From NCBI RefSeq assembly GCF_900460065.1, contig NZ_UAVD01000003.1, positions 36,177-100,176 of the forward strand: 64,000 bases of DNA, written 5' to 3'. How positions within the stretch are numbered: position 1 is the stretch's first letter; each line of letters starts with the position of its first letter. The translations under genes were made by a program, and so were the position numbers. The notes beneath the pieces were generated by a model. It saw only the letters and a list, made by a program, of their open reading frames with translations. It was not told the origin of the DNA and ran no database searches. Positions 7,291-16,418 of this stretch are shown one piece after another. The DNA is from Streptomyces griseus (lineage in GTDB: Bacteria > Actinomycetota > Actinomycetes > Streptomycetales > Streptomycetaceae).

Positions 7291-8664
7291 GTGCTCTCCG
7301 TCGCCGTCGTCGGTTCCGGCCCCAGCGGGGTCTACACCGCTCAGGCCCTGCTCCGGCAGTCGCTCGTGCCCGATGTGCGCGTGCACGTCCTGGACCGGCT
7401 GCCCACCCCGTACGGACTCGTGCGGTACGGGGTGGCCCCCGACCACGAGAAGATCAAGTCGCTGCAGAACGGGCTGCGGGCGGTGCTGGAGGACGACCGG
7501 GTCACCTTCGTGGGCAACGTCGGCGTCGGCGGGCCGGACGGGGTCTCCCCCGCCCGGCTCGCGGAGCTGTACCACGCCGTCGTCTACTGCGTCGGGGCAT
7601 CGGCCGACCGGAGGCTCGCGGTGCCGGGCGAGGGGCTGCCGGGCAGCTACTCCGCCACGCGGTTCGTCTCCTGGTACAGCGCCCATCCGGACGCCGGCGC
7701 CGACCCGTTCGTCCTGGACGCCCGCTCGGCCGTCGTGATCGGCGTGGGCAACGTCGCGGTCGACGTGGCCCGGATCCTGGCCCGCGGCGCCGACGAACTG
7801 CGGGCCACCGACGTGCCCAGCGCTGCGCTCGGCGCACTGGAGGAGAGCCGGGTGCGCGACGTGCACATCGTGGGCCGCCGGGGCCCCTCCCAGGCACGGT
7901 TCACCACCAAGGAGCTCCGGGAGCTGGGGGCGCTGCCCGGGGCACGCGTCGTGGTCGACCCCGCGGAACTGGCGCTGGACCCCGCGTACGCCGCTCCGGA
8001 GGGGCTGCCCGGGGCGCCGCCCGCCGTGGTACGGCGGAACCTGGAGGTCCTGCGCGGCTGGTCGGCGGCCGGGGAGCCGGCCGCCGGCGGCGCCGGGCGC
8101 CGCATCCGGCTGCGGTTCTTCCTGCGGCCGGTGGAACTGCTGGAGCGCGACGGGCGGGTCGCCGGGGTGCGGTTCGCCCGGACGGCTCCGGACGCCGGGG
8201 GCGGAGTGCGGGACACCGGGGCGTACGAGGACATCGCGGCGCGGCTCGTCCTGCGGGCGGTCGGCTATCGGGGGGTGGAGCTGCCGGGGCTGCCCTTCGA
8301 CGCGGTGCGCGGCACGGTGCCGCACGCGGCGGGCCGAGTGCTGCGGGACGGGGTGCCGGTGCCGGGCGCGTACGTGGCGGGGTGGATCAAGCGGGGGCCG
8401 ACCGGAGTGATCGGTTCGAACCGCTCCTGCGCCAAGGAGACGGTGGCCTCCCTCCTGGCGGACGCGGCCGAGCTGAGAGGCCGTGCGGCGGCGGACGATC
8501 CGCTGGCGGTGCTGCGGAAGTGGGGGCTGCGGCCGGTGGAGTGGTCCGGCTGGCTGTCGATCGAGCGTGCGGAGGCGGAGCTGGGCCGTTCGCTGGGGCG
8601 CGGCCCGGTGAAGATCCCCGACTGGCCGGGGTTGCTGGGCGCGGCCCGGGACGGGGAGCGCTGA
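7291..8664 (+). CDS. FAD/NADP-dependent ferredoxin reductase-like oxidoreductase (FprA type)
   Basis: Protein of 457 residues with a GTG start after GAAGAGG. The FAD-binding Rossmann motif is VAVVGSGPSGVYTAQALL (about 4-21), followed by the family block LPTPYGLVRYGVAPDH. A second dinucleotide motif, VVIGVGNVAVDVARIL (about 148-163), would bind NADP. The C-terminal FAD contact GWIKRGPTGVIGSNRSCAKE is intact. Length and motifs match the adrenodoxin-reductase/FprA class that passes electrons from NADPH to ferredoxins, often for cytochromes P450. No ferredoxin or P450 gene is next to it, so the partner is unknown. It converges with the methyltransferase gene with 11 bp between stops. Confidence 0.9.
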   Translation: MLSVAVVGSGPSGVYTAQALLRQSLVPDVRVHVLDRLPTPYGLVRYGVAPDHEKIKSLQNGLRAVLEDDRVTFVGNVGVGGPDGVSPARLAELYHAVVYCVGASADRRLAVPGEGLPGSYSATRFVSWYSAHPDAGADPFVLDARSAVVIGVGNVAVDVARILARGADELRATDVPSAALGALEESRVRDVHIVGRRGPSQARFTTKELRELGALPGARVVVDPAELALDPAYAAPEGLPGAPPAVVRRNLEVLRGWSAAGEPAAGGAGRRIRLRFFLRPVELLERDGRVAGVRFARTAPDAGGGVRDTGAYEDIAARLVLRAVGYRGVELPGLPFDAVRGTVPHAAGRVLRDGVPVPGAYVAGWIKRGPTGVIGSNRSCAKETVASLLADAAELRGRAAADDPLAVLRKWGLRPVEWSGWLSIERAEAELGRSLGRGPVKIPDWPGLLGAARDGER

Positions 8665-8675
8665 GCGGCGTTCCG

Positions 8676-9413
8676 CTACGCCGGGCCCTCCCGGGTCGCC
8701 ACCACCAGCCGGGCACGGGGGCTGCCGTCGGGACGCACGCCCAGCTCGGTCAGCGGGAGCAGCCGCGCGGCGAATCCGGCCCGCGTCAGGTCCTTGAGCA
8801 CGTCGCCGAGCGGGAACGTGCGGTAGTACATGACGAACCGCGGGCGCCACAGGGCGTTGCGTACCCGCATCGCCGCGTCGAAGCCGAACAGCGACCAGTA
8901 GGCGCGCGATCCCACCGGGGGCGGTGCGCCGATCGGGAAGACGAACCGCCCGCCCGGCCGGAGCGATCCGTGCACCTCGGCGAAGAGACCGAAGCGTTCG
9001 GCGGGCAGGAAGTGGCCGAAGGCGCCGAAGCTCAGGGCGAGATCGAAGGCGGGCGCGAAGGGCAGGGAGCGGGCGTCGGCCCGCACCCAGTGCACCGCCG
9101 GCCCCTCTCCGCCGGGCGGGAAGGCGGCCCGGGCCTCGGCGAGCATGCCCGCGCTGAAGTCGACGCCGACGGCGCGCTCCCGGCACAGCCGCCGGAGCAC
9201 GCCCACCCCCGCGCCGGTGCCGCAGCAGACGTCGAGTCCGCTGTCGAAGGGGCCGAGTTCGCGCACCGCGCGGGTGACGGCGTCGAGCACGCGGTCGGGG
9301 GTGCGGTAGGGCGTCCGGTCGAACTTCGGGGCGAGGAGGTCGTATCCGCGCTCGGTCGAGGAGAGCGCCTGAACGGCCAGTTCGCGCACGGTGGGGCCCT
9401 GTTTGGTGAACAT
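8676..9413 (-). CDS. Class I SAM-dependent methyltransferase
   Basis: Protein of 245 residues from ATG 9413 (MFTKQGPTVREL); the longer frame upstream is Pro/Arg-rich and unlikely to be translated. The SAM-binding motif I reads LDVCCGTGAGVGVL, motif II-like VGVDFSAGMLAEAR and motif III-like WVRADARSLPFAPAFDLALS. The C-terminal half (FVMYYRTFPLGDVLKDLTRAGF) resembles methyltransferases acting on small or lipid-linked substrates, but no substrate can be named. The gene stands alone, convergent with the flavoprotein. Confidence 0.85.
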   Translation of the reverse strand: MFTKQGPTVRELAVQALSSTERGYDLLAPKFDRTPYRTPDRVLDAVTRAVRELGPFDSGLDVCCGTGAGVGVLRRLCRERAVGVDFSAGMLAEARAAFPPGGEGPAVHWVRADARSLPFAPAFDLALSFGAFGHFLPAERFGLFAEVHGSLRPGGRFVFPIGAPPPVGSRAYWSLFGFDAAMRVRNALWRPRFVMYYRTFPLGDVLKDLTRAGFAARLLPLTELGVRPDGSPRARLVVATREGPA

Positions 9414-9526
9414 CACGGGCCACCCTACCGACGCGGCGCACCCGTGCGGCCGGCCGGGCGCCCCGCCGGGGGGCGTACGAGTGGGGGCGCGGGGGAAGGC
9501 CGGGCGAGGAGGAGGCGTCAACGCCC

Positions 9527-9943
9527 TCAGGGAAGACGCCGCTTGAGGGTGATGGGGGTGTCGGCGGCGTACGCCTGGGTCCAGCTGCGGCCGGCGCCCG
9601 ACTTCCAGGTGACGTGGACCGTGGATCCGTCGGCCCGGGCGCTCTCCACGGTCATCGACCGGTCGCCGTCGCGCGTGTCACCGCGGCGCAGCTCGCCCGC
9701 GACCACCGTGACGGGACGCTCCCCGGGCGTGTTCTCGGCCTCCTCGGCAGCCCGGAGGAGTGCGGCGGCCAGCTCTCGGGCCGCCCCGGGGGCGCAGGAC
9801 CAGACGAGCTCGCCGGCCGGGGGCGAGAACCGCAGGGAGACCCGGCCGGGCTCCCCGCCGGGGGCCGCGACCGCGCCGGGCCCGCCCGCGCCGACCGTGA
9901 CCCGCACCGGGTGACCGTCGGCGTCCGTGATCCCGCTGCCCAT
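9527..9943 (-). CDS. Hypothetical protein (138 aa)
   Basis: Begins MGSGITDADGHPVRVTVG at ATG 9943 with GAGGGG seven bases upstream, so the start is well supported. No signal peptide or membrane segment. The sequence looks like a small beta-rich fold with a central helix (ARELAAALLRAAEEAE) and a C-terminal VHVTWKSGAGRSWTQAYAADTPITL. I do not recognise the family. It could be co-transcribed with the cupin gene 164 bp upstream, but no terminator or overlap settles this. Confidence 0.65.
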   Translation of the reverse strand: MGSGITDADGHPVRVTVGAGGPGAVAAPGGEPGRVSLRFSPPAGELVWSCAPGAARELAAALLRAAEEAENTPGERPVTVVAGELRRGDTRDGDRSMTVESARADGSTVHVTWKSGAGRSWTQAYAADTPITLKRRLP

Positions 9944-10107
9944 CGTCGTCCCCTCGGGGTTGTCCGTCCCCGGCCGTGTCCCGGCCGTCGTCCGGCCGCT
10001 GTCCGGCCCCCGCCAGCATGTCAGCACCCGGCCGAGGGACGCCCGAGCGGGGCCGGGGCGTGCCGTGTGGCAGCCGGGGCCGCCCTGTCGGAGGCCGCCC
10101 GGGGCCC

Positions 10108-10824
10108 TCAGGTGCGGTAGACGTCCAGCCGGCCGCACATGCCGAACCTGCCGTGCGCGGAGGGCCGTTCGGCGTGGACGCGGGCGTCGGCGAGGTGGCC
10201 GGCCTCCCCCCGGTCCAGCGCGTCGAGCTGGCCGGCGGTGGCGGCGGCGGCCGTGGCGGCTCCCCGCTCCCAGCGGCCGCGCCACTCGGGCGTCCGGGGA
10301 CGGACGAGCGCGGCGGCGGCACGGTGGAACGCGGCCAGCGGCTCCGGGTCCCCGTTCTCCACGGCCTCGCGCAGGACGAGGAAGCCCTCCACGGCGAGGT
10401 CGCGCCGGGCCCGCGCCGCCCGTTCCTGCACGGCCTCCTCGGCGTCCACGGGCAGCGTCGCCCCCGCGCGGTAGGCCTCGGGGTCCGCGAGACAGCGGGG
10501 CGGCAGGGTGAGCACGGCGTCGCCGGCCTCGGGCAGCCCGCTGTTCTGCATGAGCACGATGACGCGCAGCCCGTCCTCGTTGACCAGGCGGTGCACGGCT
10601 CCCGGGGTGAACCACACGAGCGCGCCCGGGGTCAGCGGGGTCTCCTGGAATCCGGCGGCCGTGAGGGTCTGCACGGAGCCGCTGCCGCCGACCACGACGT
10701 ACCCCTCCGAGCAGGTCAGGTGCAGGTGGGGGGTGCCCCCGCGCAGCCCGTCGGCGGCGGGCCAGTTGTAGACGCTCAGATGCGAGACGGCGACGGCGCC
10801 GGGCAGTCCTTCGAAGGTCACCAC
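10108..10824 (-). CDS. Cupin domain protein
   Basis: Protein of 238 residues; GTG 10824 (or the adjacent GTG 10821) follows AGGAG. The cupin core spans residues about 25-110: TPHLHLTCSEGYVVVGGSG carries the H-x-H...E/Y-type metal region and LVWFTPGAVHRLVN the second cupin motif with its histidine. The C-terminal 120 residues are helical and rich in Ala/Arg, ending in GMCGRLDVYRT. Related proteins in Streptomyces often neighbour sugar-use genes. A LacI-type operator-like palindrome lies 80 bp upstream. Enzyme or sensor role is undetermined. Confidence 0.78.
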   Translation of the reverse strand: MVTFEGLPGAVAVSHLSVYNWPAADGLRGGTPHLHLTCSEGYVVVGGSGSVQTLTAAGFQETPLTPGALVWFTPGAVHRLVNEDGLRVIVLMQNSGLPEAGDAVLTLPPRCLADPEAYRAGATLPVDAEEAVQERAARARRDLAVEGFLVLREAVENGDPEPLAAFHRAAAALVRPRTPEWRGRWERGAATAAAATAGQLDALDRGEAGHLADARVHAERPSAHGRFGMCGRLDVYRT

Positions 10825-10901
10825 GGGGGCTCCTGGGTGTCGGCGGCACGGGGCGCACGGCGGTCCGCGGCCGTGCGCGGACACCGCCGCACCGGCCGTC
10901 A

Positions 10902-10914
10902 GCAAGCGCTTTCT
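10902..10914. promoter_or_regulatory. LacI-family operator-like site
   Basis: The minus strand reads AGAAAGCGCTTGC, with the 8-bp palindrome AAGCGCTT at 10904-10911. This resembles the central-CG operators of LacI-type sugar repressors (GAAAGCGCTTTC-like). It lies about 80 bp upstream of the cupin start, in the region shared with the divergent Asp-box protein gene. No LacI gene is in the window. Confidence 0.45.
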
Positions 10915-11100
10915 CGGGTGGCTGAACGCTAGGACCGTCACAGCGCGCGGGTCAAGGGCGCGCCATGCGCCGGACGGCCACCCGGGCGGCGGCCACGCCG
11001 GCACGACCGGGGCGCGGGGGCGTGTGCGCGGGCCACTGCCGACGGCCGGGTGCAGACTGGCATAAATCCGGCACGACGGCGTAGCGGAAGGTCCAGGACC

Positions 11101-12186
11101 ATGACCGATGTCTTGCTCACCGCAGGCACCCGCAAGGGTCTCTTCATCGGCCGCAGGCGCGACGGGAGCTGGGAGATCACCGGCCCGCACTTCAACGCGC
11201 AGGCGATCTACTCGGTCGCCGTGGACACCCGGGGGGACACCACCAGAATCCTGGTCGGCGGGGACAGCGCGCACTGGGGGCCGTCCGTCTTCCACTCGGA
11301 CGATCTGGGCGGGACCTGGGTCGAGCCGCGGCAGCCCGCGGTGAAGTTCCCCCAGTCCACCGGGGCTTCGCTGGAGCGCGTCTGGCAGTTGCATCCGGCG
11401 GGCCCCGAGGCGCCGGACGTGGTCTACGCGGGCACCGAGCCGGCCGCGCTGTTCCGTTCCGAGGACCGTGGCGAGTCGTTCGAGCTGGTCCGTCCGCTCT
11501 GGGAGCACCCGACCCGCTCCCGGTGGGAGCCGGGCGGCGGCGGCGAGGGGCTGCACACGGTCCTGACCGACCCCCGGGACGCCCTGGCCGTGACCGTGGC
11601 GGTCTCGACGGCCGGCGTGTTCCGGACCAAGGACGGCGGCGCAAGCTGGGCCCCGTCGAACAAGGGCGTCTCCGCGGTCTTCCTCCCGGACCCGGAACCG
11701 GAGTTCGGCCAGTGCGTCCACAAGGTCACCCGCGACGCGGCCGACCCGGACCGCCTCTATCTGCAGAACCACTGGGGCGTGTTCCGCAGCGACGACTCCG
11801 GCGACCACTGGAGCGACATCGGCGCGGGCCTGCCCTCCGACTTCGGGTTCGCCGCAGCCGCGCATCCGCACCGCGGTGGCACGGCATACGTCTTCCCGAT
11901 CAACGCCGACGCCGACCGGGTCCCGGCGGAGCACCGCTGCCGGGTGTTCCGCACGAGCGACGCGGGGCGCACCTGGGAGCCGCTCACGCAGGGCCTGCCG
12001 GACGGGGCGCACTACGGCACGGTGCTGCGCGACGCGCTGTGCACCGACGACGCGGATCCCGCCGGGGTGTACTTCGGCAACCGCAACGGCGAGTTGTACG
12101 CCAGCGCGGACGACGGGGACAGCTGGCGGCAGATCGCTTCGCATCTGCCGGACGTCCTGTGCGTACGCGCGGTGGCGTTCGGCTGA
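11101..12186 (+). CDS. Asp-box (BNR) repeat beta-propeller, sialidase-like fold
   Basis: Protein of 361 residues from ATG 11101 ([17 protein letters not shown]). Six Asp-box motifs of S/D-x-D-x-G-x-x-W/F type are visible: [45 protein letters not shown] and ASADDGDSW. This fits a six- or seven-bladed propeller related to sialidases and VPS10-type repeats. The arginine triad of true sialidases is not evident, and there is no signal peptide, so a cytoplasmic non-sialidase role is likely. It precedes ung by 44 bp and may share its transcript. Confidence 0.82.
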   Translation: MTDVLLTAGTRKGLFIGRRRDGSWEITGPHFNAQAIYSVAVDTRGDTTRILVGGDSAHWGPSVFHSDDLGGTWVEPRQPAVKFPQSTGASLERVWQLHPAGPEAPDVVYAGTEPAALFRSEDRGESFELVRPLWEHPTRSRWEPGGGGEGLHTVLTDPRDALAVTVAVSTAGVFRTKDGGASWAPSNKGVSAVFLPDPEPEFGQCVHKVTRDAADPDRLYLQNHWGVFRSDDSGDHWSDIGAGLPSDFGFAAAAHPHRGGTAYVFPINADADRVPAEHRCRVFRTSDAGRTWEPLTQGLPDGAHYGTVLRDALCTDDADPAGVYFGNRNGELYASADDGDSWRQIASHLPDVLCVRAVAFG

Positions 12187-12230
12187 CGGCAGTTGATCGG
12201 AGTGGTCGTATCAGCAGTAGAGTGCGGGCC

Positions 12231-12908
12231 GTGGCAGCACGACCGTTGAAAGAGATCATCGAGCCGGGGTGGGCGGACGCCCTCGAACCCGTCGCCGAAC
12301 GCATCGCCTCCATGGGCGACTTCCTCCGCGCGGAGATCGCCGCGGGACGTACGTACCTCCCCTCGGGGGCTCATGTACTGCGGGCGTTCCAGCAGCCGTT
12401 CGAGGAGGTGAGAGTGCTGGTGGTCGGCCAGGATCCGTATCCCACCCCGGGGCACGCGATCGGGCTGAGCTTCGCGGTGGCGCCCGACGTCCAGCCGCTG
12501 CCGGGCAGTCTGGAGAACATCTTCCGCGAGCTGAACGCGGATCTGGGGCTGCCCAGGCCGTCCAACGGCGATCTCACACCCTGGACGCGGCAGGGGGTGC
12601 TGCTGCTCAACAGGGCGCTGACCACCGCGCCGCGGCGGCCCGCAGCCCACCGGGGCAAGGGCTGGGAAGAGGTGACCGAGCAGGCCATCAAGGCGCTGGT
12701 CGCCCGGGGCACGCCGCTGGTGTCGGTCCTGTGGGGGCGCGACGCCCGCAATCTGCGCCCGCAGTTGGGCGACTTCCCCGCGATCGAGTCCTCGCACCCC
12801 TCCCCCATGTCCGCCGACCGGGGCTTCTTCGGCTCGCGGCCGTTCAGCCGCGTCAACGAGCTGCTGGAACGCCAGGGGGCGCGGCCGGTGGACTGGCGGC
12901 TTCCGTGA
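12231..12908 (+). CDS. ung: Uracil-DNA glycosylase, family 1
   Basis: Protein of 225 residues that removes uracil from DNA to start base-excision repair. The water-activating motif [16 protein letters not shown] (about 64-79) and the uracil/DNA-binding loop [21 protein letters not shown] near the C-terminus are complete, as is LLLNRALTT. The start GTG 12231 gives [14 protein letters not shown], matching the usual family beginning; GTG 12222 would add three residues. Its stop overlaps the GTG start of the BadF-type kinase gene (GTGA), so the two are translationally coupled, an unexpected pairing of repair and sugar phosphorylation. Confidence 0.95.
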   Translation: MAARPLKEIIEPGWADALEPVAERIASMGDFLRAEIAAGRTYLPSGAHVLRAFQQPFEEVRVLVVGQDPYPTPGHAIGLSFAVAPDVQPLPGSLENIFRELNADLGLPRPSNGDLTPWTRQGVLLLNRALTTAPRRPAAHRGKGWEEVTEQAIKALVARGTPLVSVLWGRDARNLRPQLGDFPAIESSHPSPMSADRGFFGSRPFSRVNELLERQGARPVDWRLP

Positions 12909-14023
12909 CCCGTCCCCCGGGGACGCCCGACGCGGCCGGACCCGCGGTGTACGTCCTGGGGGTGGATTCCGGCGGCTCCGGTCTGCGGGTGGCACTCGGC
13001 CGGGCGGGGCTGCCCGGTCCCGACGCGACGACGCTCTGCGCGGAGCCGGTGCGGACCGGGCCCGGCGGCATCGACGCCGGGCATCTGCTGGACCAGTTGC
13101 TGCCCGCCGCCCGGGAGTTGCTGGACCGGGCGGCCGGCCCCCCGGCGGGTGGCCCCCCGGCCGGTGGCCCCCCGGCGGGTGAGGTCGCGGCGCTGGCGAT
13201 CGGGGCCGCCGGCATGGCCACGCTCGGCGATCGGTTGCGGTCGGAGCTGCCCGGGGTGCTCGCGGACGCGCTGGGGGTGCGCCGGCTGGCCCTGGCCGCC
13301 GACGCGGTGACGGCCTACGCGGGCGCGGTGGGACAGCGCCCGGGTGCGGTCGTCGCGGGCGGCACGGGCATGATCGCCCTCGGCACGGACCTGATGGAGT
13401 GGCACAGGGCCGACGGGTGGGGTCATCTTCTGGGTGACAGCGGCGGTGGCGCGTGGATCGGCCGTGCCGGGCTGGACGCGGCGATGCGGGCCCACGACGG
13501 GCGGCGGGGCGGATCCCCCGCCCTGCTGGACCGGGTGCGGGCCGTTTTCGGACCGGCCGAGGCGCTGCCCGGGCTGCTCTACCCACGCTCCGACCGGCCG
13601 GCCGTGCTGGCCTCGTTCGCCCCGGAGGTGGCGGCGTGCGCCGGAGCGGATCCGGTGGCCGCCGGCATTCTGCGGCAGGCCGCCGGCCATATCGCCGAGG
13701 CGGCGGCAGCGGTGTGCCCGACGTCGGCCGGTCCGGGGTTCGAGGATGGCGAGGTCGGTGAAGTGGCTCTGACGGGTGGCCTGTTCAAGATGGGCGAGCC
13801 CCTGATCGCACCGCTGCGCGAGGAGCTGGCACGGCTGTTGCCGGGGGCCCGGGTGATCCCGGCCGCGGGCGATCCGTTGACCGGCGCACTCCGGATCGCG
13901 CAGGCCCTGGCCGCCGGGGATCTGCGCCTGCCGCTCCACCCGACGATGCTGTTCGTGCCCCAGGAGTCCGGGAGCGGGCCGCGCGACGCGAGCTCGGTGC
14001 GCGACGAGCCCCGTGCGGGGTGA
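12905..14023 (+). CDS. BadF/BadG-type ATPase, N-acetylglucosamine kinase-like
   Basis: Protein of 372 residues of the ASKHA (actin/sugar kinase) fold. The phosphate-1 motif is [17 protein letters not shown], the phosphate-2 region [12 protein letters not shown], then [20 protein letters not shown] and the adenosine motif [11 protein letters not shown]. This pattern matches N-acetylglucosamine kinases, which phosphorylate GlcNAc recovered from cell wall or chitin; substrate remains inferred. The GTG start overlaps the ung stop. A 15-bp unit repeated three times encodes GPPAG repeats near residues 77-92, probably a flexible surface loop. Confidence 0.82.
   Translation: MTRPPGTPDAAGPAVYVLGVDSGGSGLRVALGRAGLPGPDATTLCAEPVRTGPGGIDAGHLLDQLLPAARELLDRAAGPPAGGPPAGGPPAGEVAALAIGAAGMATLGDRLRSELPGVLADALGVRRLALAADAVTAYAGAVGQRPGAVVAGGTGMIALGTDLMEWHRADGWGHLLGDSGGGAWIGRAGLDAAMRAHDGRRGGSPALLDRVRAVFGPAEALPGLLYPRSDRPAVLASFAPEVAACAGADPVAAGILRQAAGHIAEAAAAVCPTSAGPGFEDGEVGEVALTGGLFKMGEPLIAPLREELARLLPGARVIPAAGDPLTGALRIAQALAAGDLRLPLHPTMLFVPQESGSGPRDASSVRDEPRAG
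13136..13180. repeat. Three 15-bp in-frame tandem units in the BadF-type kinase gene
   Basis: Units GGCCCCCCGGCGGGT at 13136-13150 and 13166-13180 are identical; the middle unit at 13151-13165 differs by one base. They encode repeated G-P-P-A-G, so length changes would stay in frame. Confidence 0.8.
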
Positions 14024-14141
14024 CGGCCGGCGGGGCGAAGGGGGCCGGGAGGAGGCCGGCGGACCAACGAGCCGACAGACAGGGACACTCCGGTGGTACA
14101 TCACTCATCGGACATAAGCGGATAGTTAACGCTCGACCGGA

Positions 14142-14159
14142 CCCTCCCCGAACGGAGGG
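14142..14159. other. Small hairpin upstream of the CbiX-like gene
   Basis: CCCTCC and GGAGGG flank CCGAAC, 29 bp before the start codon. It sits in the leader or late promoter region; just upstream, 14110-14135 is relatively AT-rich and may hold the promoter. The structure could affect translation but nothing more can be said. Confidence 0.35.
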
Positions 14160-14187
14160 GCAGGCAAAACCAGTAGCATGCGGCGCC

Positions 14188-15111
14188 ATGAGCACCCCCA
14201 CTGGGCCCGCTTCCGGCCTGCCTGTACGAATGCCGCGACCTCGCCAGTCCGGACGGCACCGCCGCCCGGAGCCCGTGGTCGCACCCGAGGGCGCTGCCGC
14301 GCTCGTTCTCGCCGTTCCCGGCACCCCTTCTTCGGCCACGCGCAGCCTGGCCGAGGAAGTGATCAGCATCGCCCGTTCCGAGCTGCCCGGCCTCAACGCC
14401 CGGATCGGCTACCTCGACGGTGACGACGCCGAGTACCCGACCCTTGCCACCGCTCTCGCCCACTCCGCCGCCGAGCGCGTCGCGCGCTTCGAGCAGGCTG
14501 TCGCCGCCGGCCGTGAGGTCGCCGAGCCCGCGGGGCCGCCCGCCGTCGTGGTCCCGCTGCTCGCGGGGCCGGACAGCGCGCTGATCCGGCGGATACGACA
14601 GGCCGTGATGGACAGCGGTACGCAGGCCGAGCTGACCGATGTGCTCGGCCCGCACCCGCTGCTCGCCGAGGCCCTGCACGTACGGCTGTCGGAGGCCGGG
14701 CTGGCGCGCGCCGACCGCGCCAGGCTGTTCACCGTGGCGACCGCCGCGGACGGCATCGTGCTCGTCACGGTGGGCGGCGACGAGGCCGTGCGGGCCGCCG
14801 GGATCACCGGCATGCTGCTGGCCGCCCGGCTCGCCGTGCCGGTGATGGCCGCCGCGCTGGACGTGGAGGGCTCGGTCGCCTCGATCGCGGAGCAGCTCCA
14901 GGGCTCCGGCTCCGCGCAGCTGGCGCTGGCGCCGTACCTGGTGGGCCCGGAGATCGACCCCGGCCTGCTGGACGCCGCCGCGAAGGAGGCGGGCTGCGCG
15001 ACGGCCGAGCCGCTGGGCGCCTACCCGGCGATCGGCAAGCTCGTCCTGTCCCTGTACGCCACGACGCTGGGCATCACGCCGGCGACGCCGCAGGGAGCCC
15101 AGGCTCACTGA
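14188..15111 (+). CDS. CbiX-like (sirohydrochlorin chelatase family) protein lacking the usual N-terminal histidine
   Basis: Protein of 307 residues from ATG 14188. Two chelatase half-domains can be traced: residues about 40-160 and 165-305, each with the alternating strand/helix pattern, including PLLAGPDSALIRRIRQAV and APYLVGPEIDPGLLDAAAKEAG...EPLGAYPAIGKLVLSLY. In active CbiX/SirB proteins the first strand ends in GHGSR; here the matching place reads LAVPGTPSSATRSL, without histidine. Metal insertion into sirohydrochlorin is therefore doubtful and a regulatory or other binding role is possible. No sirohaem or cobalamin genes are nearby. A long hairpin separates it from the convergent lactonase gene. 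Confidence 0.75.
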   Translation: MSTPTGPASGLPVRMPRPRQSGRHRRPEPVVAPEGAAALVLAVPGTPSSATRSLAEEVISIARSELPGLNARIGYLDGDDAEYPTLATALAHSAAERVARFEQAVAAGREVAEPAGPPAVVVPLLAGPDSALIRRIRQAVMDSGTQAELTDVLGPHPLLAEALHVRLSEAGLARADRARLFTVATAADGIVLVTVGGDEAVRAAGITGMLLAARLAVPVMAAALDVEGSVASIAEQLQGSGSAQLALAPYLVGPEIDPGLLDAAAKEAGCATAEPLGAYPAIGKLVLSLYATTLGITPATPQGAQAH

Positions 15112-15149
15112 CCGGAGGCCGTCGCCGCCGGGCGGCGGCCCGGGAAGCC

Positions 15150-15210
15150 GGACAGCGCGGCGGGCCCGGACCGGGAGGAGATCCTCCGGTCCGGGCCCGC
15201 CGCGCTGTCC
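15150..15210. terminator. Long bidirectional hairpin terminator
   Basis: A stem of about 25 perfectly paired bases (15150-15174 with 15186-15210) is extended inward by GAGGA/TCCTC after a one-base bulge. It sits between the stop codons of the convergent CbiX-like and lactonase genes, 13 bp from the latter, and should terminate both transcripts. Confidence 0.88.
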
Positions 15211-15223
15211 GGGGCCGCCGCCG

Positions 15224-16279
15224 TCAGACGAGCACGACGCAGGAGGCCGCGGGGACCTCGACCGAGCCGGCGTGCCGCGGTACGCCGGTCTCGGCGTCCA
15301 CGGCGAACCAGCTGACGTTCCCGGAGCGCTCGTTGGCCGCGTAGAGCCACTGGCCGCTCGGGTCGAGGGTGAGATCGCGCGGCCAGTGGCCGCCACAGCC
15401 GACGGTGGCCACCAGGGCGGCCTGCTCGCCGCTCTCGTCGAGAGTGAGCACGGAGATGCTGTCGTGGCCCCGGTTGGCGGTCCACACGAAGCGCCCGTCG
15501 TGCGCGACGACGACCTCGGACGGATAGGTGCGGGCCGCGTCGTCGGCCGCCTCGTGCTCGGGCAGCACCGGTGTCTCGCCGAGCACGTCGAGGCGGCCCG
15601 TGACCGCGTCCCAGCGGCACACGGTGAGCGTCGGCTCCAGCTCGCCCAGGACGTAGGCGAGCGTGCCCGAGGGGTGGAAGGCCAGATGGCGCGGACCCGT
15701 GCCGGGGCGCAGGGCGGTCTCGCCGTGCAGGCGCAGGGCGCCGGTGGCGGGATCCAGGGCGCAGACGCGTACCGAGTCGGTGCCGAGGTCCACGCTGACC
15801 ACCCAGTTCCCCGAGGGGTCGGCGAGCACCTGATGGGCGTGGGGGGTCTCCTGGCGGCCGGTGTCCGGGCCGCTGCCCCGGTGCTGGAGCACCGAGGCCG
15901 CCGCTCCGAGCGAGCCGTCGGCGAGGACCGGCAGGGCGGTGACGCCGCCGGAGGTGTAGTTGGCCGTGACCAGGTGGTTCGCGGCGAGCGCGAGGTGGGT
16001 GGGCGCGTCGCCGTCGACGGCGCGGACGGGTCCCAGCAGAGCGGGCACCTCGCCGTCGAGGGCGAAGGCGGCGGCGACGCCCGGGGCGCTCTCGCCGACC
16101 GCGTACAGGGCCGTGCCGCCCGGGGCGACGGCGAGGAACGAGGGGTCGGGCACGGCGTCCGTGGACCCCAGCACCGTCAGCGCGCCGGTGTCCCGGTCCA
16201 CGGCGGCCGCGGTGATTCCGTGCCCGCCCGCCGAGGTGAACGACCCTATGAATGCCCGCCCGGCGCTGTTGCCGATCAT
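15224..16279 (-). CDS. Lactonase family (6-phosphogluconolactonase-like) beta-propeller protein
   Basis: Protein of 351 residues from ATG 16279, with GAGGGG eight bases upstream. The repeating blades are seen in FLAVAPGGTALYAVGE, HQVLADPSGNWVVSVDLGTDSVRV, RHLAFHPSGTLAYVLGELEPTL, SEVVVAHDGRFVWTANRGHDSISV and RDLTLDPSGQWLYAANERSGNVSWF. This is the seven-bladed lactonase family (PF10282), which includes 6-phosphogluconolactonase and muconate-type lactonases. No signal peptide is present. Substrate is not certain; hydrolysis of a sugar lactone in the cytoplasm is the usual role. Confidence 0.88.
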   Translation of the reverse strand: MIGNSAGRAFIGSFTSAGGHGITAAAVDRDTGALTVLGSTDAVPDPSFLAVAPGGTALYAVGESAPGVAAAFALDGEVPALLGPVRAVDGDAPTHLALAANHLVTANYTSGGVTALPVLADGSLGAAASVLQHRGSGPDTGRQETPHAHQVLADPSGNWVVSVDLGTDSVRVCALDPATGALRLHGETALRPGTGPRHLAFHPSGTLAYVLGELEPTLTVCRWDAVTGRLDVLGETPVLPEHEAADDAARTYPSEVVVAHDGRFVWTANRGHDSISVLTLDESGEQAALVATVGCGGHWPRDLTLDPSGQWLYAANERSGNVSWFAVDAETGVPRHAGSVEVPAASCVVLV

Positions 16280-16418
16280 CGCGCTACCCCTCTTCACCGT
16301 CGCCGCGATCTTCACGGCCGACGGTAGCAGGCGGCCCGCTGCGGTCCAGACCAATACCCGAACGCGCCTGACCCGCCCTCGTCGGCCGCGGGTCCGCCGG
16401 GAGAGGCGCGCCCTCCGC

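Noticed and set aside
14024..14187. Cobalamin riboswitch before the CbiX-like gene
   Set aside because: Looked for the conserved B12-box and found none; only a six-base-pair hairpin is present.
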